Positions 11,546-21,720 of a stretch of 64,000 nucleotides of DNA are shown piece after piece. Origin of the DNA: Branchinecta lynchi. Lineage: Eukaryota; Arthropoda; Branchiopoda; Anostraca; Branchinectidae. The translations under genes and the position numbers were made by a program. The notes under the pieces are model-generated. The model was given only the letters and a program-made list of their open reading frames with translations, ran no database searches and had not been told where the DNA came from. The DNA is taken from positions 6,014,001 through 6,078,000 of the forward strand of contig JAKZAP010000018.1 of the NCBI GenBank assembly GCA_023053575.1, written 5' to 3'. Every line of letters begins with the position of its first letter. The stretch's first letter is position 1.

Positions 11546-11930
11546 AACCGGAAACCGAAAGCCGAAACCTGCTACAGCGCTCGCAACAGTGGATTGTTCC
11601 AAGGAACACTTCACTAACAATATGCAAGGACACACCGAACTCTGAAGGCACCTGTCCATCATTTTTGTTTATGCTCGGAGGAAGGCAGACCCATGTCGCA
11701 AACCTTTTTTATTTTTCATTTTTTCTTTAGTCATATGTCTGTTGTCGTAAATTCTCGTGTTGTCCTTAAATTTTAGTGTTGATGTGTGATAGTTGTTCGT
11801 TTGTTTTTTCTTTACAATGCCTTAGGCTAGAATTGTATTAATATTTTTTACAAACCCATCAGAATTATCTGATGCTCTTAAGAAACACCAGGTTTATTTA
11901 TATTTGCCATTAAAATTGTACCTTACCTTA
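11546..11930. other. No recognisable feature
   Basis: T-rich sequence downstream of the tandem repeat; no gene or repeat was recognised. Confidence 0.35.
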
Positions 11931-11939
11931 CCTGCTGCA

Positions 11940-12060
11940 GGGAGATAAATAGTGTTCCATGACCAAAGACTGGTTGATCCACTTTCAGAAGTAGGCCAGG
12001 GATTGGACTAAACGATGACAGTGAAGAAGGGATCTAAATAAGCTAAGAAGAAAGGTTACA
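11940..12060 (+). repeat. Dispersed repeat (GATAAATAGT family), copy 3
   Basis: Shows GAGATAAATAGTGTTCCATG, CCAAAGACTGGTTGATCCACTT and AAACGATGACAGTGAAGAAG, a good match to the copies at 4925 and 13165. Confidence 0.5.
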
Positions 12061-12074
12061 TTGCCTCTAGATCA

Positions 12075-13105
12075 AAACAAGACCAAAGGTTTCGATGGGA
12101 TCCCAAAAACTTTACATTTGATCAAGACAATTGGGTCTTATACATATCCGGTCTTCGTCAGACTCCTTGAACATTTTTAGTATTAAAATTTGAAACAGCT
12201 TAAGGCTAATCGCTAATCATCTGAGAAAATGAAGTTCAGATATGGATTCAGCACGTTTGTTGACCCTTATAGCCTACGTCATATCTTCTTTGACGAAATT
12301 GAATTCATCAAGACTTCCCACCTTACTTCTGCCAAATTTTCGGTTTCAGCCGGATTTGGTCGAACTACTTATCCGGCTCAAAAATTACTTCAGCATATCT
12401 CCTTATACCCCTTTCTCAAACCTCTAATCTACTTCAGATAAAACTTTAACGTCTAACACATCTTACGGTTTCAGTCGGATTCCGGGCGAACTAAATGTCC
12501 GGGTAGAAAGTGATTGTCATATCCGGATCAGCATTTTCATACCCCAAAATCAAACATCTAATTAACCTCAGATAAAACTTTTGTTTTTAACAAATTTTCC
12601 GGCTTTGGGCAGATTCCGTGCGACTACTTGTCAGGCGAGAAAATGATTTTCATATACGTGTTCAGCATGTATCATTACAACTAAATTAAGCATCTAACTA
12701 AAATCAAATAAAATTTTTACTTTTTAACAAATTATCAGTTTTGGTCAGATCCCGGGCGAATTACTTATCCGGTGAGAAAATGATTTTCATATACGTTTTC
12801 AGCATGTCTTGTTACCCCTAAATCATTAAACTAGCTGTTTACAAAAATTTGTTCGCCCCTAAATTTGACCCCCCCCCCCTCCTCCACCTCTAAATGTAGG
12901 ACACAAGAGCCAATCTACGAATTCGACCTGTCCCTTGACCCAAAAAATACTCACACCAATTTTAATGAAAATATCTCATTCCCTTCAAGCGTTATTGTGC
13001 TGACAAACGGACAGACAGCCAAACAGACGGACAGACGGACAACTTTTACGAAGTCATAGGTATCCTTCCACTTACGTTCTGGGATCCCAAAAATGATTAC
13101 GTGTG
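12075..13105 (+). mobile_element. GGGATCCC minisatellite element, plus copy
   Basis: The left end GACCAAAGGTTTCGATGGGATCCCAAAAA recurs at 51043. The core is about five diverged units of 115-130 bp carrying CATCTAATCAACTTCA, TTTTACTTTTAACAAA, CGGTTTTGGCCGGATTCC and ACTACTTGTCCGG. The right part has GACAGACGGACAGACGGAC runs and ends at ACGTTCTGGGATCCCAAAAA. The palindrome GGGATCCC is therefore present at both ends. A second non-autonomous, minisatellite-bearing family is the simplest reading. Confidence 0.55.
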
Positions 13106-13164
13106 TCTTGCATTTGTAGTTGTATGATTAAAACTTGTAAATGACTTCCGAGGAAACTGAAAAC

Positions 13165-13435
13165 AGGGACATAATAGTGTGTCTTGACTAAAGACTGGTT
13201 GATCCACTTCTAGGAGCAGATAGAGTAGAATAGGGACGGGTTTGAGAAATCAAGTGATGATGGTGACGATAAGGATTTCTGAAGAAGAGAACCTACCTAA
13301 GATAAATAGTATTATGTGGTCAAAGAGTGGAGGATCCCCTGTTAAAAGCAGGTAGAAGGAATCATGGACAGGATCAAATGACTATGGCAAGGAAGAACGT
13401 CTACGAACACTGCGAAGAAAGCAGAGTCGTATTTA
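13165..13435 (+). repeat. Two adjacent diverged copies of the GATAAATAGT dispersed repeat
   Basis: The first (13165-13290) has CTAAAGACTGGTTGATCCACTTC and GATGATGGTGACGA. The second (13305-13435) has GATAAATAGTATTATGTGGTCAAAGA and ATCAAATGACTATGGCAAGG. Confidence 0.5.
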
Positions 13436-13510
13436 CCCAACACCAATCATGTTAAGTCAGTTCCGTCAAGAACAAATAACGAGATATTTATTTCTTCTTT
13501 GATTCCGGGG

Positions 13511-13937
13511 TCAATTTAATTCACGGGGATAATTCCGTGATGAAGAACTGACTGGTCCACATTTAGTGGTAACTGCAGAAAAGACCCTCGGAAGTTCGTG
13601 AGATGAAATAATGACGGTCACAAAGGGGATTTGAAGATACGGAAGGAAGCCAAGCTGAAACCCCATCCAACCAGAAAATCAATGAAAGCCGGAGCTTAAC
13701 AGATCAATCATAAGAAAATTGTGACCGTCAATTTAATTCAGGGGATAATTCCGTGATGAAGAACTGACTGGTCCACATTTAGTGGTAACTGCAGAAAAGA
13801 CCCTCGGAAGTTCGTGAGATGAAATAATGACGGTCACAAAGGGGGTTTGAAGATACGGAAGGAAGCAAAGCTGAAACCCCATCCAACCAGAAAATCAATG
13901 AAAGCCGGAGCTTAACAGATCAATCATAATAAAATCA
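13511..13937 (+). repeat. Two-copy direct tandem duplication, 217-bp unit
   Basis: Unit 1 starts at 13511 and unit 2 at 13728, both with TCAATTTAATTCA. They are nearly identical over about 200 bp (AAGAACTGACTGGTCCACAT, TTCGTGAGATGAAATAATGA). The low divergence says the duplication is recent. The unit itself contains a diverged copy of the GATAAATAGT-family sequence. Confidence 0.85.
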
Positions 13938-14799
13938 GATATTCGTTTTTTTATTTTATTTTATTCCACACTTTAGCTTTCTAACGCCAATTCTGGCGTT
14001 CAATAGTCGATCGTTCAGCAGTTTACACAAACTTAAATTCTATGGCAGGAATGTTCAAGTCATTAACTGGAAACAATCGCTGACGTTACTAATACGTTAC
14101 CGCTGGTTTCTGAAGTTTATGGTAATCTTATCTTAGTGACACCGGGGCCACTCTGCCCACTCTATCCTTCCCACCCACCATAAGCCGAGCTGAGCAAACC
14201 GCTTCCTCTACAATCGAGCAATGTTTCAACTCATTTTCGGAGCTAAGCATCTACTAGAGAAGATGCTGACAATACACCCACCTACTATTGTTACTAATTA
14301 CTGGGGACTTCCGTGATTAGTTCGCAAAGAAAATATTAATGGTAAGTTGCTAGCGATAATGAGTGTTGCGAAAGGTGTGCCCTCATAAAGGATGATGGCC
14401 TACAGGTGACATTTCTTGTAACGAGCGGTTCGCAGTGCCGAAAAATAAATAAGTAAAAGTAATGTACCAATACTCGATATGACTAAGTCCAAAACACGCC
14501 AGCGAACCTCAGGAAGAAGTAGTAAGCGTGTCCGTACGACTCAAACTCAATGACTCAGATCCTGCGTCAATCAGTCACTGCGATCTTTGGCAGCAGCTGT
14601 GTCCTGTGAGTCCTGTGACACCACTTCTGCCTTTCTTCCGCTAGATACCCGGAGAGGCCAGAGATTTTGCATCGACAAGGAGAGATAGTCATCAAAAGTA
14701 TTGCCCAAAGGGCTGTAGCCTATGGCGAGGGGATGCTTACTCTTGCCGCTTTCATGACCTTGTATATGAACCACACTATTACTAATTAGTATCGGTATA
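13938..14799. other. No recognisable feature
   Basis: A TTTTATTTTATTTTATT run occurs at the start; no gene was seen. Confidence 0.4.
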
Positions 14800-14950
14800 T
14801 TTTTGTCATTATTATCATGTAGCAAAAGCTAGATTTTTTAAATTTAAAATCCGAAGGTCTGGATACGGACATAAATGCAATTCATTAAATTTTTGTTATG
14901 ATTATCATGTAGCAAAAGCTAGATTTTTGTTTATGTAAAATCCGAAGGTG
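14800..14950 (+). repeat. Short tandem duplication, about 90-bp offset
   Basis: ATTATCATGTAGCAAAAGCTAGATTTTT followed by AAAATCCGAAGGT appears at about 14811 and again at about 14901. Confidence 0.75.
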
Positions 14951-15859
14951 TATATGAAGTAGATATAAAGTAGTTGCTTCATTACTAAACTTAACACATG
15001 GCCACAAAACACTTTGTGCTTAAAGCTCACTCCTCTCTGCATTATCTTGATTCCCCAAAATGGAGCGTTTCACTCACATGCATTCACTTCTAGCAGGCTG
15101 CTATTCGCAAGCGGGTAACAACTTTACAAACCACGTGGAAGCAGTTCAGCCACGCCGACATTTAAATTTCCTTCCATGATCATAATAAGTCACCACTGAA
15201 TAATTGGCAACGTAGTATCTGTGATTTTTAAATATAAGCATCTAATAACTTTATCCTTGCCAATCTTTTCCTTTCATTTTGTTTTTGTTCTTGCTCGAAA
15301 TTAAATGCTATTTAGGACATGAATAGTCATGCCTGAAACCTTTGCTGGTAGGCTGTTGACGGTTACCCGTAAGAAAGGTGGGTTTGTGTCCAGCAGAAGC
15401 TGAAGGTTGGATTAAAGCTGGTACGTCCAGGTTTTAATATGACTTTACTTAGAGAGCGTACCAAGGTGATGATTAGGCGCGTTCTCTCTTGACTGACGGG
15501 GCGAATTTTATAACATATCATTCATTCATTCATCCATTTATTGGTACTATATACTACATATACAAAATATCCCAAACAGGGCCCAGCCAGCACATGACAC
15601 TCTACACTCTTTTCCGGCTGATGAATGAAAAACTGTATATTGTATTTGTTGTGTTTTATTTAAGTTATTTTATTTTGTTTTACATACTCCGCTTTCAAAT
15701 CGCGGGTTAGAAATTAATTACTGACATACTTACTTACTCATATACAACAAGAGACAAGATCCCCTGAAGCTATCTTGTTGGTCTCATTTAACATTTTTCA
15801 TACAGGAAGTCCAAAGATCCATTATTCTCCCCCCCCCCCAACCCTCGAAGACAATAGTT
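14951..15859. other. No recognisable feature
   Basis: Includes a short ATTCATTCATTC run near 15520 resembling a LINE-type tail, but with no readable LINE protein next to it. Confidence 0.4.
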
Positions 15860-16262
15860 ACGTTTTTGCAGATACCGTGGTATCTGACACCACGACCTGA
15901 AGTCGTTTTTCCAGTTACGGTGGTATCTGATACCAAGGTCAAAAGGCGTTTTTGCAGTTCTCGTGGTATCCGGCCAGTTATCGTGGTATCTGATATTCAG
16001 ATACCATGGTCGGACCGTGATAACTGATTGTGGTATCGGAAAATTCATCTCAAGGAGTCAAGTTTTCTGTCGAATTGGCGGGAAAGAAGTCTAGTCACTC
16101 TAGACGTAAGGGATATCAGTATTTCTTTTTGGATGATTTCTAAAAGCTCGGATCTGGCAATTGTCGTTTTTGTAGAGCAACCGTATATCAGATACCACGG
16201 CAACTGCAAAAATGATTAATTGCAGATCCAGTTTCCCTGGTAACAGATACCATGGTACCTGA
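15860..16262. repeat. Array of GGTATCTGATACC palindromes
   Basis: Variants of the palindrome TGGTATCTGATACCA recur at least eight times in both orientations between 15870 and 16255, separated by CGTTTTTGCAGTT-like spacers. It looks like a fold-back, MITE-like repeat. No target duplication was found. Confidence 0.6.
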
Positions 16263-17262
16263 AAAAAAAAACGCAACTAATAACCAAGAAATCAGCAAGA
16301 GAGAGAGGAGATCTGCAAAATTATTCGGACTTTCCAAAAACGAAGCTGAATGTAATGTGCACCACCACGAAGGCTTGCATCCTGATCCAACTTTCTTCTT
16401 TGTCTTCCTAAATAGGAGCCTCATCCTGATGCATTTATTCTTCTTCTTCCTCGAGAAATTTCAATATCCTGAGCTTTAGCCGACAACATAACATTTGACA
16501 TTACGTTCGTCAGTTCATCAGGTTAGTATACACTAACTTAACTTATGAGCAAGATAAGTTGGTTAAATGGTCATTTACACGGCGGGTATTTTTCCCCAGA
16601 GACGAGAGAGGAAAGTGTTCACACGGTACCCGGGTAGTTTTCAAGGGAGAGTACTGTCATGTGGAAATACATTCCAAGGTTATAAATCTCACGATATCTC
16701 TTTACAATGGACACAAACATAACCATTTGGATCACTTTCCTCGAAAATCCGGTTTTGTTGTTGCTGACGTCATAGAATACCCTTCGATAAGCAAATCCCC
16801 CTTAAAAAAGTTCGCGAGATTGAAGTCCAAAATACCCGGGAATTTGTTGTTGTCGCGGGGGAAAATACCGTGGAGTACGGGTAAATACCCACCGTATAAA
16901 CGTAGCTTAAGAACACCTTGTGCTCAACAATGGCTGACCATCGTCTTGAAGGTCTGTTACTAATCGCATGTGAAACCAATCTGGTTGGCGAATGTTAAAT
17001 TGGATGGGATAAATCAAAGACGCTTAAAAAGCGACGAATAAATGTGTAGGGTGGGTTGAGGGTCGAAGAATTTTTAGTTATAAGTGACAAGCTTAAAGTT
17101 TAACCTAATAGGGCTGAGATCCAAGAGTCTAGTAACATGTCACTTATTCAAATATTCCCGAAAACCTGATAAAAAAGCGTAGGCTTATTTAGTTCACGGT
17201 TTCTAAATAAACTGTGCCTACAACAGCGAGACTGTTGCTCTAATTACATGACAGGTTTTCAC
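16263..17262. other. No recognisable feature
   Basis: Several frames (for example 16559-16963) have no motif, no homologous look and no regulatory context. I treat them as chance. Confidence 0.4.
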
Positions 17263-17265
17263 AAT

Positions 17266-17758
17266 AGTTGCGTTTTTGTTCGGCTTTTGCCTTTCCCTTT
17301 TCAGCTTTGGCTTTTTATCGTTTTCAGGACTTTTTTAACATTCTCGCGTTTTTGCAAGTTGCCGTTACTACTAAGGACTTTTCACTTTTCTCGGATGAAA
17401 ACGCTATTTTGACAAACGCGATTTTATTTGTATTTTACCTGCACTTCAAATTTGTCATCTTTAAAATCCGAGACAGTCTCGAAAAACTGACTTTCACTTT
17501 GAATCAAATTCTTTTTTTATTGGATTTTGGGATAAACTGGCTAAAGTAGCGAAGCAAAAAGCCAAAAGGAGAGCGTAACTTGGTCACTTACCAAGTTTGC
17601 CTTTTGGTAAAAAGCCGAGGGAAAAGGCGAAAGTCGGCGTTTGGCTTTTTGACGAAAACGGGAAATTGTCAAAGAGTGCTTAGGACCATTTTACGATAAC
17701 ACCAAAAAAGTAAAAAGCCGTCGAAAAGTCGAGTGAAAAGTCGAACAAAAACGCAACT
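17266..17758. mobile_element. MITE family A, copy 2 (493 bp)
   Basis: The ends are AGTTGCGTTTTTGTTCG and its exact complement, flanked by AAT on both sides (17263-17265 and 17759-17761). Subterminal AAAAGCC / GGCTTTT motifs are repeated in inverted orientation, so the whole can fold back. It shares its end sequence with the copy at 304-598. There is no transposase gene. Confidence 0.7.
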
Positions 17759-18097
17759 AATATTTCCAGCACTCACCTTTGCCGAACTGTTCTTTGGCGA
17801 AGCTGCTGCCTCCCAACGTCGAAACTTGCAGACACTGGCCATACAAACGGCGCCAACGAATCTCTGAAGATGGCCTCCCATCCGCTTTGACTCTGGACGT
17901 TTTTAGTTCTCACCAGCCGTTTCCGCCTGGAGGCAGTGCGGTTAACAGGGGACTTGGGAGAGTTGGACGTTGAATTGGAAAAGAGGGGCGAGTCCACTGG
18001 CTGAAAAAAGGAAAGACAATAAAGAAAACCAAGCAGAAAAGGGTTCAAGTCCTGAAGTTCAGTTGCAAAGGCTGATTCAATAAGACAGTTTGTTGTT
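17759..18097. other. No recognisable feature
   Basis: Overlapping frames are present on both strands, but neither has a recognisable domain. Confidence 0.35.
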
Positions 18098-18462
18098 GTG
18101 TAAGACAGTTTCAACCCTTTAACTTTCATCGAACAACCTCTCCAAACAGTTAATATCCAACTCTCTCAATTCTTCACATGCACACAGTGTATGCACCACA
18201 CAGGGGAATTCAACAAGATGTGTAAGACAGTTTCAACCCTTTAACTTTCATCGAACAACCTCACAACCTCTCCAAACAGTTAATACCCAACTCTCTCAAT
18301 TCTTCACATTCACACAGTATATGCACCACACAGGGGAATTCAATAAGATGTGTAGGATAGTTTCAACCCTTTAACTTTCATCGAATAACCTCACATATTC
18401 TCCAAATAGTGAATACCGAACTCTCTCAGTTCTTCATATTCACACAGGACATGCACCACACT
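18098..18462 (+). repeat. Three-copy tandem repeat, about 122-130 bp unit
   Basis: Units begin at 18098, 18220 and 18350, each with GTGTAAGACAGTTTCAACCC (GTGTAGGATAG in the third), then TTTAACTTTCATCGA, CCAACTCTCTCAATTC and ATGCACCACAC. The third copy is the most diverged and lacks the GGGGAATTCAA end. Confidence 0.85.
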
Positions 18463-19010
18463 TTCATCTCTTCTCTACATACTAGACAGAAGAAATACTG
18501 ACCAAAACGTTTGCCCCGGACTGCCCTGATGAAGAAGAAAGTACGGACCATTTTCTTTACCGATATCGGAAGCTTTCGGCGTAGTGGGGATCAGTTTTAA
18601 AGTTTAACTGAAAAGCCAACTTATTTTTGTGTCCTTTAACTGGAAACAGCTGAATTATTTGGATTCTGCAAAAGGATTTCTTATGTTCTACTATTCTAGC
18701 TCTAGTTACGACGTTCATAATATCTGCGGCCGTCCCCACAGCGTAAATTCTACTATGACGCGGAAAATTTTAATCTCAACACAAACGCGGCTTTTCATTG
18801 GGCAGTGGTGAGATTGATGAAGATTGCTTAGTGCCTGAACAAAAAAAAATCGTAAAATCTTTCTCGTAAGGTACACAACAAAAATACAAGCGCATAGAGG
18901 TACCAAAAATCACACGGAAATTCCACTATTTGAAAGTCGATTATTCGTTAATAGCGGAACAACGAAGTAACGCATTTTCAGCGGGTCTTCAAGCCAATTT
19001 AAGTGAATAA
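18463..19010. other. No recognisable feature
   Basis: Flanking DNA of the Polinton insertion. No gene was recognised. Confidence 0.4.
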
Positions 19011-19016
19011 GAGGTG
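19011..19016. repeat. Polinton target-site duplication, left (GAGGTG)
   Basis: GAGGTG immediately precedes the first base of the left terminal repeat and is repeated at 33469-33474. Confidence 0.95.
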
Positions 19017-19604
19017 AGTAGTATATAAAGCCGGGTTCTACTCCACCCTCCCCCCAATTTCAAAACCCCATTTTAACATCAATTTCTTAAACTTTAACAT
19101 CCTTTTTACCAAATTATCCCCCTTTTTAAGAACATTTTTATTTTCTTAATTCCAAAATAAAGGATACAAGAAATGAGAATATTACCCTTTACTACATATA
19201 AAATACTACAATATACTACTACTTCTTTTTTTTACATTTTTACATTTTTTTTATTCAAATATTACTGAGTAAACAGTTCTAAATCCACATATGTTTCTTT
19301 GTTCTTGTTTTCGCGTACAATCGGTTGCAAAACCAGATTTTTCTTTAAAAGTAATTCGTTAGCAATGGCATTATATTTCTGTGTTATAAACAAATCACAG
19401 GGTTTGTCATTATGATTAATAACTACAACCAACTTATCACCATATTTTGTCTTAGCAATTCTCATTTTAACGATAGTATATTTCAATCCTAGAACTAGTT
19501 CTTCTTTCCTGATTGTCTCATTGTATTTATTCATTCTGATTGTATTCAAGACTTCCTTTGTGGACTCCATTTATTAGGGGATGATTTTATTAAATAAAAA
19601 TCCA
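19017..19604. repeat. Polinton left terminal inverted repeat, 588 bp
   Basis: It is the exact reverse complement of 32881-33468 as far as I could compare, with no length difference. Identity stops after AAATAAAAATCCA at the inner edge. It contains one gene reading outwards (19262-19570 on the minus strand), a G/C-rich terminal block and AT-rich sequence between. Confidence 0.95.
19262..19570 (-). CDS. TIR-encoded small protein, left copy (OB-fold-like candidate)
   Basis: A 102-residue protein identical to the one at 32915-33223, because both lie in the terminal inverted repeats. The start codon sits in a CCCCTAATAAATG box like that of most other genes of this element, which supports translation. 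The protein has the pattern LVLGLKYTIVKMRIAKTKYG, then KLVVVI and a CDLFITQKY segment: short beta-strand-rich blocks with a Thr-Lys-Tyr-Gly turn. This looks to me like the small OB-fold-type proteins of some arthropod viruses and elements, which would suit a single-strand DNA-binding role in protein-primed replication. That is inference; no catalytic residues are visible. Each copy reads toward its own terminus. Confidence 0.75.
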   Translation of the reverse strand: MESTKEVLNTIRMNKYNETIRKEELVLGLKYTIVKMRIAKTKYGDKLVVVINHNDKPCDLFITQKYNAIANELLLKKNLVLQPIVRENKNKETYVDLELFTQ

Positions 19605-20132
19605 AAGCTCCTAATTACCGGCAGATCGTAACACCTGTGGTGTGAGAGATGCGTCACACTAAATATTCTCGAATATTCTCGAATATTTAGATGCGTCACC
19701 TCCAGCAGATAACAAGACTCGGCGGAGAAGATTCGCGAATATATATATATAGTGTCGCGCATCTGGTTAAGGAGACATTTGTAAACAAGTTGAGATTAAG
19801 AAGGTGTTGAAGAAAGAAAAAATTTCCAATGTAAGTATTTTTTAGTTTTCTAGCGATAAAAACAAGGATATCTAGCAAGATAGGAATAGCTTCGTCTGAA
19901 ACAAACAATTACGCAAATATCAAATATACCAAACGAGTTATCAGATGACGAAGCGCATCACACGAGATGACGTAGGAACCAGATGGCCTGGACAGATTCT
20001 GTAAAGAATTTTTAATGGGTTAGATAATGTTGCGAAGCGCATCACACGAGATGACGTAGGACATTCTGTAAAGGAATTATCTGGGTCAGATAATGTTGCG
20101 AAGCGTGTCACACGAGATGAAGTAGGAATCAA
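19605..20132. promoter_or_regulatory. Left-arm regulatory repeats of the Polinton
   Basis: Two repeat sets occur. At 19640-19700, GATGCGTCAC flanks a palindromic run of AATATTCTCG. At 19940-20170 a module recurs three times: GCGAAGCGCATCACACGAG, then ATGACGTAGGA (ATGAAGTAGGA in the third), then ATTCTGTAAAGGAAT. The TGACGTA core resembles a CRE/ATF site. A TATATATATATA run occurs at 19740-19752. The position just upstream of the first rightward gene suggests an early promoter or replication signal; this is inferred from position and repetition. Confidence 0.4.
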
Positions 20133-20909
20133 ATGGTCTTCAAAAATTCTGTAAAGGAATCATCAAGGTCGTTAAAAGATTTTTATTTTCAGATGAACAG
20201 CGAAGGTATTCAGAAGAAAACAGCAACCATTCCGAAAAAGTATATGAATGGGTTGTTCAAACTGGAGAAATTGGAGCAAGAAACATTCCTTTCGCTGTGG
20301 AGTAAGGTAGTCACAGCCTCAGATGAAGTCGAAGGTGAAGACCGTACGACAGCGTGTTCCTCTGTTGACAAGAAAAAAGAGAAGAGCGTGCAGTTTTTAG
20401 CCGATATTAAAGCGAATTTACATGCTTCGCGAAGGTTTGGAAACTTCAAAGTGGACGTAAGCATCAAGAAGGTGCTGAGCAGCAAAATATGTGGAGTCAG
20501 TTTGGAACAAGCAGAACGTTTAATTATTGATTTAAATAAAGTGGAGGTGTATTTGGATTATTTATCAGTGTTACTAAAAGCGAAAAAAGGTGAAGTGTAT
20601 GCGTACATGCAAAAACTGTTCAATGACAACCCTGAGAATCTGCACAAGTGTTTTCTTGAAGAACGATTTAAGAAATATGGAGAAAGCAAATCAACAATAA
20701 GAAGATATCTTCAGTTGTATGGATTAGTCCGCGAATATCCTGGAATAGCTTTCTGTGGGAAAGGGTACTATTGCATCGTCGAAAATGAAAAAGCTATTCG
20801 CAAAGCGATCCAAGAGGATGAGATATTGTCTTCATTACTCAAGGAGCATCCTGCGCAAGTTTTCTTATCCGATGAAGTGTTGATTGATTTTGATAATCTG
20901 AGTCTATAA
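20133..20909 (+). CDS. Polinton protein of unknown function (258 residues)
   Basis: I do not recognise a family. The frame opens at ATG 20133, inside the left-arm repeats, but an internal ATG at 20193 follows TTTTTATTTTCAG, which looks like a splice acceptor, so the mature protein may start there (238 residues). The protein is charged and mostly helical. Near residues 190-215 the segment KSTIRRYLQLYGLVREYPGI has a helix-turn-helix feel, which would fit a regulator or DNA-binding protein. Unlike nearly all other genes of the element it lacks the TAAATG box at its start, and it lies next to the terminal repeat, so early expression from another promoter type is plausible. All functional statements here are inference. 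Confidence 0.65.
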   Translation: MVFKNSVKESSRSLKDFYFQMNSEGIQKKTATIPKKYMNGLFKLEKLEQETFLSLWSKVVTASDEVEGEDRTTACSSVDKKKEKSVQFLADIKANLHASRRFGNFKVDVSIKKVLSSKICGVSLEQAERLIIDLNKVEVYLDYLSVLLKAKKGEVYAYMQKLFNDNPENLHKCFLEERFKKYGESKSTIRRYLQLYGLVREYPGIAFCGKGYYCIVENEKAIRKAIQEDEILSSLLKEHPAQVFLSDEVLIDFDNLSL

Positions 20910-21000
20910 ATGTTGAATTAAGTTTTCTCAATAAATTGGTGTTTCATTGATTGAGTTATAAGCTAGATTTTGTTGCTAGGTGGTGGTTATGTGTGAAGAG

Positions 21001-21420
21001 TCACACTGGTGGAACATTCTTCTGAACTATTGATGTATTCTTGCAATATTTATAGCCATTCAGACGGACTTGTTTCATGTATTTTTCGCGAGGAAAAAAT
21101 CGAAAGGTTTTACGCATCTCTGTTTCTCTCTGAATTACCTCCTCAATTGTTAACTGTCCGCATTTTAACATTGACAACAACTCAGTATAAAAATCATAAA
21201 TAGTCCTAAATTCTGCTTTTCTATCAGCAATGCTTAATTGCTTTTCAATTATTTCGATGATAACAGCACCCAAACTTAAAGAAGCTAGCGGTAGCACTAG
21301 AAACGCAGACATTCCTGCTGCTGAAAAGAGGAATTTGGATACAAGTAAGCTATTACTTATACGATTGTAGTACTTGTAACTGCGACGGTAAACATACATT
21401 TTCTTTTCTAATTCTTCCAT
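21001..21420 (-). CDS. Predicted membrane protein, minus strand
   Basis: A 139-residue protein read opposite to the neighbouring genes and divergent from the polymerase gene. A hydrophobic stretch at about residues 27-57 (LLVSKFLFSAAGMSAFLVLP continuing into LASLSLGAVIIEII) can form one long or two short membrane helices. It is preceded by a basic Tyr-rich N-terminus (YVYRRSYKYYNR) and followed by an amphipathic helical C-terminus. Its start lies in TTATATTATAAATG, matching the box at other Polinton starts, so it is probably expressed. Small membrane proteins occur in virus-like Polintons, but I cannot assign a named family. Confidence 0.7.
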   Translation of the reverse strand: MEELEKKMYVYRRSYKYYNRISNSLLVSKFLFSAAGMSAFLVLPLASLSLGAVIIEIIEKQLSIADRKAEFRTIYDFYTELLSMLKCGQLTIEEVIQRETEMRKTFRFFPREKYMKQVRLNGYKYCKNTSIVQKNVPPV

Positions 21421-21720
21421 TTATAATATAATAAAATTGTTTCGAAAAATATTTCTAACAAAATAAAGAGTAGTAACCAAATGCCGATTTCGTCAAGAGT
21501 AGTAACCAAAAGCGGATTTTCGTTAAGAGTAGTAATCAAATGCCGATTTCGTCAAGAGTAGTAAAGAATAAAGGAAACCCGTGACTAGTAGTAAAGCATG
21601 TGCGAAACCCATAAGGGCGTCGGAAAATACATAGTAAAGGATTTGGAAAACCAGTGCTTTTCTTTACGGCTGAGAAAACGCAGACTGAGAAATTTATTAA
21701 TAAAAATATTCCCCTATTAA
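21421..21720. promoter_or_regulatory. Divergent promoter region with 29-bp direct repeats
   Basis: Three to four units of GAGTAGTAACCAAATGCCGATTTCGTCAA (two altered to AAAGCGGATTTTCGTTAA and AATCAAATGCC) lie at about 21465-21560, followed by looser GTAGTAAAG repeats to about 21650. They sit between the minus-strand membrane gene and the plus-strand polymerase gene, both of which have TAAATG-type starts. A shared, iterated regulatory element is the simple reading. Confidence 0.5.

Noticed and set aside
11347..11730. 127-codon plus-strand frame and its 90-codon antisense partner
   Set aside because: Lies over the GGGCCCA tandem repeat and has no recognisable domain.
16559..16963. 134-codon plus-strand frame
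   Set aside because: No motif, no neighbour, no start context; treated as chance.
19941..20132. Minus-strand frame with repeated PTSSRVMRFATLS
   Set aside because: It is read from the three regulatory direct repeats in the Polinton left arm.
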